Below are positions 58,512 through 64,000 of a stretch of DNA of 64,000 nt, piece by piece. The DNA comes from Streptomyces sp. 2131.1. GTDB taxonomy: Bacteria; Actinomycetota; Actinomycetes; Streptomycetales; Streptomycetaceae. The DNA lies in NCBI RefSeq assembly GCF_900105515.1, contig NZ_FNSY01000001.1, forward strand, positions 3,038,001 to 3,102,000, given 5' to 3'. The notes under the pieces are model-generated. The model did not search any database. It saw only the letters and a list, made by a program, of their open reading frames with translations, and had not been told where the DNA came from. The position numbers were made by a program, and so were the translations under genes. How positions within the stretch are numbered: the stretch's first letter is position 1; every line of letters begins with the position of its first letter.

Positions 58512-59126
58512 TCAGCGCGCGATCCGCGCCTCCAGGCGCTCCCGTACGCCGGGCCACTCCTCGGCCGTGACGGAGAAGATCGCCGAGTCCCGCAGCTTCC
58601 CCTCCTCGCCGGGCGCCCAGGAGCGGGACCAGTTCCGCAGGACGCCCTCGAAGCGCGCGCCCACCGACTCGATCGCGGCCCGCGAACGCCGGTTGCGCGC
58701 ATCGGTCTTGAGGTCCACCCGCGCCACGCCCCACACCTCGAACGCGTGCCGGAAGAGCAGGTACTTGGACTCGGTGTTCACCCCGGTGCCCTGCGCGGAC
58801 GCGGCGAGCCAGGTGAAGCCGACCTCGATCGCGCTCAGCCTGTCCTCGCCCAGCCAGTGGCGCGGCTCCCAGAAGGCGGTGGCCCCGACGACCTGCCCGG
58901 AGGCCCGGTCCACCTGCGCGTACGGCGCGAGCTTCCCGTCGGCGGCCCGCCCCAACTGGGCGTCGATGTACCCCTCGACCTCCCCGGGCCCCGGCACCCA
59001 GGTGAACCCGTACGAGTCCCGGTTCTCCCGCCCCGCCCGCAACAGCCCTTCCGCGTGCCGGTGTTCGAGCGGTTCGAGCCGCACCCGGGAACCCTCCAGA
59101 ACAGGCCCTGCCAGCACGAAAGCCAT
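58512..59126 (-). CDS. GNAT family N-acetyltransferase
   Basis: A protein of 204 residues. It is of the RimL-like group: [40 protein letters not shown] for acetyl-CoA binding, [20 protein letters not shown] and [20 protein letters not shown]. The C terminus [20 protein letters not shown] is typical. Start ATG 59126. Distinct from the next GNAT gene in sequence but in the same direction. Neither has an evident substrate. Confidence 0.92.
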   Translation of the reverse strand: MAFVLAGPVLEGSRVRLEPLEHRHAEGLLRAGRENRDSYGFTWVPGPGEVEGYIDAQLGRAADGKLAPYAQVDRASGQVVGATAFWEPRHWLGEDRLSAIEVGFTWLAASAQGTGVNTESKYLLFRHAFEVWGVARVDLKTDARNRRSRAAIESVGARFEGVLRNWSRSWAPGEEGKLRDSAIFSVTAEEWPGVRERLEARIAR

Positions 59127-59232
59127 CGGTCCCCCATCCAGTCACCGGGCCCGCCCTCCGCGCGCCCGTGCGTAGGTTTCCAGAGCCGTCGCACGTGTGT
59201 CGCGCGAATATGGCCTCGCGGGGGGGGGAGCA

Positions 59233-59460
59233 TCAGAGCCGGCCGGCCGGCCCACCGGCCGTCCGCCCCCGCCACCAGCTCCACGCCGTATGCCCCACGA
59301 GCCACGCGGCGACCACACAGGCGGCGGCGCGGCTCGCGGCCCAGGTGAGACCGAGCACCGGATGCTGCGCGTCCGCCTCCCCGCGCAGGCGCTGGTTCGT
59401 CTCGACGTAGGCCGCGACAAGCGCATGGATGCGGTCCCCCTTGGCCGTCCCCGGGCCCAC
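59233..59460 (-). CDS. Small membrane-associated hypothetical protein (75 aa)
   Basis: From GTG 59460: GPGTAKGDRIHALVAAYVET, NQRLRGEADAQHPVLGLTWA, then one hydrophobic helix (RAAACVVAAWLVGHTAWSWW). Composition and codon bias look coding, but no ribosome site is clear. It lies between pxpC and the GNAT pair on the same strand. Function is unknown. Confidence 0.5.
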   Translation of the reverse strand: MGPGTAKGDRIHALVAAYVETNQRLRGEADAQHPVLGLTWAASRAAACVVAAWLVGHTAWSWWRGRTAGGPAGRL

Positions 59461-59497
59461 CGGCCCCCACCGGACGCATCCTCCCCCTCACCCCCGG

Positions 59498-59570
59498 GCG
59501 CGCACGACCTCACCCCCGGCGCGCACGCACGACCTCACCCCACAGCACGCACGGACTCACCCTCCGGCGC
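59498..59570 (-). repeat. Tandem repeats of the end of pxpC
   Basis: About four 20-24 base units of the type GTGCGCGCCGGGGGTGAG on the minus strand, each including the last codons and stop of pxpC. The first unit is the true gene end. Confidence 0.65.
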
Positions 59571-60423
59571 GCACGAACCGCACCGGCGTCCCCGCCCCCG
59601 CCTGGGCCGCCGCCGCGAGCGCGGATTCGGCCACGACGCCCACCACGGGGTAACCGCCCGTCGTCGGATGGTCGTTGAGGAAGACCACCGGCCGGCCGTC
59701 CGGGGGGACCTGGACGGCGCCGAACACCATGCCCTCGCTGGGCAGTTCGTCCGTACGGGCGCGCTCCAGGGCCGGGCCCTCGGTGCGCAGGCCGATGCGG
59801 TTGCTCTGCGGCGAGACCCGGTACGCGGCCGTCGTCAGCGTCCGCAGCGCCGCGTCGGTGAACCAGTCGTGGCGGGGCCCGAGATGGACGGGCAGGACGA
59901 CCACGTCCGGCGCGGCCGGCCACGGCACGGCGTCCGCGACGGGAGGCGGCGCCCCGGTCGCGTACCCGAGCGGCAGCACGTCCCCGTCCCGCAGCGGCGG
60001 CGGGCCGAGGCCGGAGAGCAGGTCCGCGGAACGGCTGCCGAGCACCGGTTCCGGCAGCAGGCCGCCGCCGAACGCGAGATAGCTGCGCAGGCCCCGCGCC
60101 GCGGGACCGGCGTCGAGCACCGCGCCCGCCGGTACGCGCACGGGCGCCCCCCAGGCGGCAGGTCGCCCGTCGACCGTGACCCGGCAGGGCGCACCGCCGA
60201 CGACCGCGACGACCGGCCGGTCCGGGCGGACCGCACAGCCGGTGACGGTCGTCTCCAGGACCGCCGCCGTGCCGGGGTTCCCGGCCAGCCGGTTGGCGAG
60301 CCGGTGGGCGGGGGCGTCCAGGGCGCCGGACCGGGGCACCCCGAGGTGCGCCCAGCCGCCGCGCCCCGCGTCCTGGACGGTGGTCAGGGCCCCGGCCCTG
60401 ACCACCTCGACGCGCCCGGTCAC
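59557..60423 (-). CDS. pxpC: 5-oxoprolinase subunit C (biotin-dependent carboxyltransferase-like)
   Basis: Part of the PxpABC 5-oxoprolinase that opens pyroglutamate to glutamate with ATP. 288 residues: VEVVRAGALTTVQDAGRGGW, LGVPRSGALDAPAHRLANRL, VLETTVTGCAVRPDRPVVAV, and PQSNRIGLRTEGPALERART near the C terminus, all typical of KipA/PxpC. It starts GTG 60423, overlapping the pxpB stop by four bases (GTGA). The 3' end has short tandem repeats. Confidence 0.93.
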   Translation of the reverse strand: MTGRVEVVRAGALTTVQDAGRGGWAHLGVPRSGALDAPAHRLANRLAGNPGTAAVLETTVTGCAVRPDRPVVAVVGGAPCRVTVDGRPAAWGAPVRVPAGAVLDAGPAARGLRSYLAFGGGLLPEPVLGSRSADLLSGLGPPPLRDGDVLPLGYATGAPPPVADAVPWPAAPDVVVLPVHLGPRHDWFTDAALRTLTTAAYRVSPQSNRIGLRTEGPALERARTDELPSEGMVFGAVQVPPDGRPVVFLNDHPTTGGYPVVGVVAESALAAAAQAGAGTPVRFVRAGG

Positions 60424-61205
60424 GACCGCGCCTCCGTAGCGACGAACCGCACCCGCGTCCCGGGGCTCAGCAGCGCGGCCGGCTCCCGGCCCGGATTCCA
60501 CAGCTCCTGCGGTCCGGGCATCCGCCCGATGATCTGCCAGCCGCCGGGCGAAGTACGGGGGTAGACCCCGGTGTAAGGGCCGGCGAGGGCCAGCGCCCCG
60601 GCCGGGACACGGGTGCGCGGGGTCGCACGGCGCGGCGTACGCAGGTGTGCGGGGAGGCCCGTGAGGTAGCCGAAGCCGGGGGCGAACCCGCAGAAGGCCA
60701 CCCGGAATTCGGTCCCGGCGTGAATGCCGGGCACCTCGTCGGCGGTGACGCCCCAGGCGGCGGCGACGTCCGCGAGGTCCGGCCCGTCGTAGACCACGGG
60801 GATCTCGACGGCGTCCACGGCGTCGCGCCGCAGCGGCGGTATCTCCCAGGAGACGAGCGCGCGGGCGAACGCGGCGCGGCCGTCCGGGGTGCGGTCCGCG
60901 ATGCCGTCGAGCAGGACGGTCCGGGCGCCGGGCACGATCTCGCGCACGGCGGGCAGCTCACCGCGTGCGCGCCGCCGCAGCAACTCGGCGTGGAGGGCCT
61001 CGGCGTGCTCGCCGCGGTCCAGCTCGACCAGCAGCGCGCCGGGCCCGGCGGGCAGCACGCGGAGGCCGCCGGAAGCGGTCTCGGGTACGCCGGGCCCGGC
61101 GTCCGCAGCAGCGATCCCCCCACGGCCGCGCTCGGGCATTCCCCCGACGGTTCCGGCTGCCTCGGGTGCCCCCGGGGCCCCGGCCGCCCCCGCCTCCCCG
61201 CTCAC
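60420..61205 (-). CDS. pxpB: 5-oxoprolinase subunit B (KipI-like)
   Basis: A protein of 261 residues, subunit B of 5-oxoprolinase. After a Gly/Ala/Pro-rich leader of about 45 residues, the KipI/PxpB fold begins (GLRVLPAGPGALLVELDRGE). DAVEIPVVYDGPDLADVAAA, FRVAFCGFAPGFGYLTGLPA and GWQIIGRMPGPQELWNPGRE are family signatures. The leader is longer than usual and may be mis-started; a downstream ATG at 61139 (MPERGRGG) would remove 22 residues. Overlaps: GTG 61205 with pxpA stop, its stop with pxpC start. PxpB and PxpC form the catalytic transfer part. Confidence 0.92.
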   Translation of the reverse strand: MSGEAGAAGAPGAPEAAGTVGGMPERGRGGIAAADAGPGVPETASGGLRVLPAGPGALLVELDRGEHAEALHAELLRRRARGELPAVREIVPGARTVLLDGIADRTPDGRAAFARALVSWEIPPLRRDAVDAVEIPVVYDGPDLADVAAAWGVTADEVPGIHAGTEFRVAFCGFAPGFGYLTGLPAHLRTPRRATPRTRVPAGALALAGPYTGVYPRTSPGGWQIIGRMPGPQELWNPGREPAALLSPGTRVRFVATEARS

Positions 61206-61996
61206 GTGAACGCCCGCACGGTGACGCCCGCCGCTTCCAGCGCGCCGCGAATCCTGCGCGCCAGCGCCGCCGCGCCCGGGGTGTCCCCGTGGACGCAGAG
61301 CGAGCGGGCCGCGACCGGTATGCGGCTGCCGTCCCCGGCGGTGACGGCCCGGTCCACCGCGATCCCGACGCTGCGGCGCACGACCTCGTCCTCGTCGTGC
61401 AGCACCGCACCGGGCTCGCTCCGGGGGACGAGGGTGCCCCCCGGGGTGTACGCGCGGTCGGCGAACGCCTCCTCCACGGTGGCGAGGCCCGCCGCCGCCG
61501 CGTGGGCGAGGAGGCGCGAACCGGGGAGTCCGAGGACCGCGAGGTCCCCGCCCGCCAGCGCGACGCCCTCGACCACGGCCGCGGCCTGGCCGTCGTCCCA
61601 GACGGCGCGGTTGTACAGGGCGCCGTGCGGTTTCACGTACGCGACCGCGGAACCGGCCGCCTCGGCGAAGACCCGCAGCGCGCCGATCTGGTACGCGATC
61701 TCGGCGGTGAGTTCGGCCGGGGGCACGTCCATGGAGCGGCGCCCGAAGCCGGCCAGGTCGCGGTACGAGACCTGGGCCCCGATCCGGACGCCCCGGGCCG
61801 CCGCCGCGTCGCAGACCCGCCGCATCACGGACGCGTCGCCCGCGTGGAAGCCGCAGGCGACGTTCGCGCTGGTCACGCAGTCGAGCAACGCCTCGTCGTC
61901 GGTGAGGGTCCAGCGCCCGAACCCTTCACCGAGATCGGCGTTGAGATCCATCGGATGGGCGCGGTCCGCCTCGGTCACCGGGTTCGTCAGATCCAT
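61202..61996 (-). CDS. pxpA: 5-oxoprolinase subunit A (LamB/YcsF family)
   Basis: A protein of about 264 residues, the third subunit of the ATP-dependent 5-oxoprolinase. Signatures: MDLNADLGEGFGRWTLTDDE near the N terminus, VTSANVACGFHAGDASVMRR, IGAQVSYRDLAGFGRRSMDV, YVKPHGALYNRAV and RSLCVHGDTPGAAALARRIR. The start is placed at ATG 61996; GTG 61999 or ATG 61951 (MDLNADLGEG) are possible. It is the first gene of the pxpABC operon. A GntR-type palindrome sits 18 bases upstream. Confidence 0.93.
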   Translation of the reverse strand: MDLTNPVTEADRAHPMDLNADLGEGFGRWTLTDDEALLDCVTSANVACGFHAGDASVMRRVCDAAAARGVRIGAQVSYRDLAGFGRRSMDVPPAELTAEIAYQIGALRVFAEAAGSAVAYVKPHGALYNRAVWDDGQAAAVVEGVALAGGDLAVLGLPGSRLLAHAAAAGLATVEEAFADRAYTPGGTLVPRSEPGAVLHDEDEVVRRSVGIAVDRAVTAGDGSRIPVAARSLCVHGDTPGAAALARRIRGALEAAGVTVRAFT

Positions 61997-62013
61997 CACG
62001 GGCGCACGCTAGC

Positions 62014-62028
62014 GATTGTTCAACAATC
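62014..62028. promoter_or_regulatory. GntR/FadR-type operator 1
   Basis: GATTGTTCAACAATC, a perfect 15-bp palindrome upstream of pxpA. The core TTGTTCAACAA reads as TTGTTGAACAA on the other strand, the same as at 63039-63049. Confidence 0.8.
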
Positions 62029-62125
62029 TGACAAGACCCGGATTGGAGGCCGGGACGCCCGTACGGTTCACTGATCACAGGGTGCGCACCCGCACGACGT
62101 GCGCCGGGAAGGCAGGGGACGGGGC

Positions 62126-62875
62126 ATGGCGGAGACTGCGAACGGCCGGACCGTTCCGGACCTCTCGGATCTTTCGGACCCCGCGCCGGACCCCGCATCG
62201 GCCCCCGCGTCGGACGGCGCGCCCCTCGCCCGGTCCGGCACCGCCGAGCGGGTCGCGGTCGTCCTCCGGGACCGCATCGCCGCGGGCTACTTCCCGCCGG
62301 GCAGCCGGCTCTCCGAGGAGAGCATCAGCGGCGCCCTCGCGGTGTCCCGGAACACCCTGCGCGAGGCGTTCCGCCTGCTCTCGCACGAACGCCTCCTGGA
62401 ACACCGGCTCAACAAGGGCGTCTTCGTCCGCGTCCTCGCCGTCGACGACCTGATCGACATCTACCGGGTCCGGCTCCTCGTCGAGTGCGCCGCCCTGCGG
62501 AACCTGGGCGAGCCGCCGTACGACCTGACGGACGTCGAGGCGGCCGTGTCCACGGGCGAGCAGGCGGCGCAGGCGGGCGACTGGGCGGTCTGCTCGACCG
62601 CGAACATCCGCTTTCACCAGGCCCTGGCCGGACTCGCGAACAGTCCCCGCACCGACGAGCTGATGCGCAGCGTCCTCGCGGAACTCCGGCTGGCGTTCCA
62701 CGTGATGGCCGACCCGCGCAGGTTCCACGAGCCCTACCTCTCCCGCAACAGGGAGATCACCAACCGGCTCACCGAGGGCGACGCGGCGGGCGCGGAGCGG
62801 ATGCTCGCCTTCTACCTGGAGGACTCACGGCGCCAGCTGGCGGAGGCGTACGCGGAGCGCCTGACCGCGCGCTAG
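62126..62875 (+). CDS. GntR family regulator, FCD (FadR-type) domain
   Basis: A protein of about 249 residues. The N-terminal winged helix reads RVAVVLRDRIAAGYFPPGSR, LSEESISGALAVSRNTLREA, FRLLSHERLLEHRLNKGVFV. The FCD domain (about 105-240) has IYRVRLLVECAALRNLGEPP and FHQALAGLANSPRTDELMRS, with His-containing metal/ligand site. The start is ATG 62126; GTG 62099 is the alternative. It lies between two copies of one palindrome in divergent promoters and probably represses both pxp and the transport genes, with 5-oxoproline or a related compound as the likely effector (inference). Confidence 0.9.
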   Translation: MAETANGRTVPDLSDLSDPAPDPASAPASDGAPLARSGTAERVAVVLRDRIAAGYFPPGSRLSEESISGALAVSRNTLREAFRLLSHERLLEHRLNKGVFVRVLAVDDLIDIYRVRLLVECAALRNLGEPPYDLTDVEAAVSTGEQAAQAGDWAVCSTANIRFHQALAGLANSPRTDELMRSVLAELRLAFHVMADPRRFHEPYLSRNREITNRLTEGDAAGAERMLAFYLEDSRRQLAEAYAERLTAR

Positions 62876-63038
62876 CCGGGTCCGGCACCGCCCGGCCGAC
62901 GGGCGCCCCGGCGCTCCCGCACACCGAACGTTCCACGATCCTTCCGGCCCCAGGACGGGGCGCCTCCTACGGAGACAAGGCTCGCGACGCCCTTCGCCGG
63001 ACCGTCGACACATTCGTGTACCCCACACCCTTGTGTGT

Positions 63039-63049
63039 TTGTTGAACAA
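63039..63049. promoter_or_regulatory. GntR/FadR-type operator 2
   Basis: TTGTTGAACAA, identical in core to operator 1 read on the opposite strand, about 90 bases upstream of the DUF969 start. Confidence 0.78.
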
Positions 63050-63134
63050 TCGCCTAGGGTCTCGCGAAATACCCCCGTCCTGTCAGGACCGCGCAGCCTC
63101 GCCTGCACGTCCATGCGCGGAAGAAGGCCGACGC

Positions 63135-63866
63135 GTGATCGTTCTCCTCGGCGTGCTCGTGGTGATCCTCGGATTCGCCACCCGCCGCAATCCCCTCCTC
63201 GTGGTGGGCGTCGCCGGCATCGTCACCGGGCTGCTCGGCAAGCTCTCCCCGCAGGAAGTGCTCGCCTCGTTCGGCAACAGCTTCGCCTCCGCGCGTTCGG
63301 TGACCGTCTTCGTCATCACCCTGCCCGTCATCGGACTGCTGGAGCGGTACGGACTCCAGGAGCAGGCCCGTACGCTCATCGGGAAGCTGGGCAAGCTCAC
63401 CACCGGCCGCTTCCTGGCGCTCTACCTGCTGATCCGGCAGCTCACCGCCTCCGTCGGCCTCACCAGCATCGGCGGACCCGCACAGAGCGTCCGACCGCTG
63501 ATCGCCCCCATGGCCGAGGCCGCGGCCGAGGCGAAGGCCGGGCGCCCGCTGCCGCAGAAGCTGCGCGAGAAGGTCCGCTCGCACGCGTCCGGCGCCGACA
63601 CCATCGGCGTGTTCTTCGGCGAGGACTGCTTCATCGCCATCGGATCGATCCTGCTGATCACCGGCTTCGTGAACTCCACCTACGACCAGCACCTCGAACC
63701 CCTGCACCTCGCCCTGTGGGCCATCCCCTCCGCGATCTGCGCCTTCCTGATCCACGGGGCCCGACTGCTCCACCTCGACCGGCAGCTGGAGCGCGAACTC
63801 GCCGTCGCCGCCGCCGAGAACGACCTGACGGGCCTCGCCGAGGTCCGGACGGAGGACGCCAAGTGA
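63135..63866 (+). CDS. DUF969 family membrane protein (putative transporter subunit)
   Basis: A protein of 243 residues: six or so membrane helices (VIVLLGVLVVILGFA, SFASARSVTVFVITLPVIGL, RFLALYLLIRQLTASVGLTS, DTIGVFFGEDCFIAIGSILL) with QLTASVGLTSIGGPAQSVRP as the most conserved stretch. The start is GTG 63135. Its stop overlaps the DUF979 start (GTGA), so the two are coupled. DUF969/DUF979 pairs occur near pyroglutamate-metabolism genes, and here both are next to pxpABC and share an operator. A 5-oxoproline or organic-acid carrier is a reasoned guess. Confidence 0.87.
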   Translation: MIVLLGVLVVILGFATRRNPLLVVGVAGIVTGLLGKLSPQEVLASFGNSFASARSVTVFVITLPVIGLLERYGLQEQARTLIGKLGKLTTGRFLALYLLIRQLTASVGLTSIGGPAQSVRPLIAPMAEAAAEAKAGRPLPQKLREKVRSHASGADTIGVFFGEDCFIAIGSILLITGFVNSTYDQHLEPLHLALWAIPSAICAFLIHGARLLHLDRQLERELAVAAAENDLTGLAEVRTEDAK

Positions 63867-64000
63867 TCAAGTCCGAGTACTTCTTCTGGCTCGTGGGCGC
63901 GGTGTTCCTCGTCATGGCCGCGCAGATGGCCATGGACCGCACCAACCCGAAGCGCTTCGGCTCGGCCGGCTTCTGGGGCCTGCTGGGCGCCGCGTTCTTC
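63863..64000 (+). CDS. DUF979 family membrane protein (3' end outside window)
   Basis: 46 codons visible from GTG 63863, overlapping the DUF969 stop. The start reads IKSEYFFWLVGAVFLVMAAQ, then MAMDRTNPKRFGSAGFWGLL, consistent with the DUF979 N terminus, where the first helix is followed by a polar loop. The rest is beyond position 64000. It is expected to be the second subunit of the carrier with DUF969. Confidence 0.8.
   Translation, partial: MIKSEYFFWLVGAVFLVMAAQMAMDRTNPKRFGSAGFWGLLGAAFF

Noticed and set aside
59233..59570. CRISPR-like short repeats downstream of pxpC
   Set aside because: Units contain the gene end and have no unique spacers; they are slippage repeats.
1..64000. tRNA, rRNA, insertion sequences, integrases and attachment sites
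   Set aside because: None could be recognised by reading either strand; no transposase or integrase motif is present in any translation.

Overview
This is a high-GC actinobacterial chromosome segment, almost certainly from a Streptomyces. The evidence is the strong GC bias at third codon positions, frequent GTG and TTG starts, a WhiJ/DUF397 cassette, futalosine-pathway menaquinone genes (mqnB and mqnD), an LAxTG sortase substrate, a cellulase with CebR boxes, and many start/stop-overlapping operons. Function calls rest on reading translated sequence, motifs and gene order; no database search was run.

Layout. 1-4.0 kb: regulators (XRE-cupin, TetR), two small proteins, and a WhiJ-like HTH / DUF397 cassette with lower-GC coding sequence. 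4.0-8.1 kb: a duplicated carboxymuconolactone-decarboxylase-like gene with a MerR-type promoter, a chloramphenicol acetyltransferase, a frameshifted DinB-like gene, and a two-gene ATPase plus TOPRIM-like unit that is the best candidate in the window for a poorly described defence system. 8.1-15.1 kb: a membrane protein, aldo/keto reductase with a divergent HTH regulator, VOC proteins, a kinase-like protein, a methyltransferase, CsbD and a DUF1905 protein. 15.1-18.3 kb: a four-gene operon with translational coupling at every junction (SRPBCC, DUF4166, TetR, EEP phosphatase/nuclease) headed by two matching TetR-type palindromes. 18.4-31.4 kb: a sortase-anchored surface protein, ArsR-like regulator, two more aldo/keto reductases, proline iminopeptidase, a MarR-MFS operon, a purine permease and a CtpE-like P-type ATPase.

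31.4-37.0 kb carries two secreted paralogs separated by the scar of a tandem duplication, in which the 3' ends of both flanking genes are fused back to back; a giant sacsin-like HSP90-type ATPase follows. 37.3-44.7 kb is core Streptomyces DNA: DUF3027, an MFS protein, a DUF2771 lipoprotein, mqnB, mqnD, a cold-shock protein, a HAD hydrolase and a membrane protein. 44.7-51.6 kb holds three helicase-type genes: a helicase-associated protein, bacterial XPB, and a HelD/HelR-like RNA polymerase-recycling ATPase with a leader hairpin. 51.6-57.8 kb has a secreted GH9 cellulase under two CebR boxes, CutC behind a DasR-like box, and a copper P-type ATPase behind a CsoR-type operator. 57.9-64 kb has two GNAT acetyltransferases, the pxpCBA 5-oxoprolinase operon, a GntR/FCD regulator, and DUF969/DUF979 membrane genes running off the window.

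How the genes act together: the same TTGTT(C/G)AACAA palindrome lies in front of pxpA and in front of the DUF969/DUF979 genes, with the GntR gene between them. This suggests one regulon for uptake and ATP-dependent cleavage of 5-oxoproline. Several genes appear to be transcribed without a leader. No tRNA, rRNA, CRISPR array, insertion sequence or integrase was recognised.
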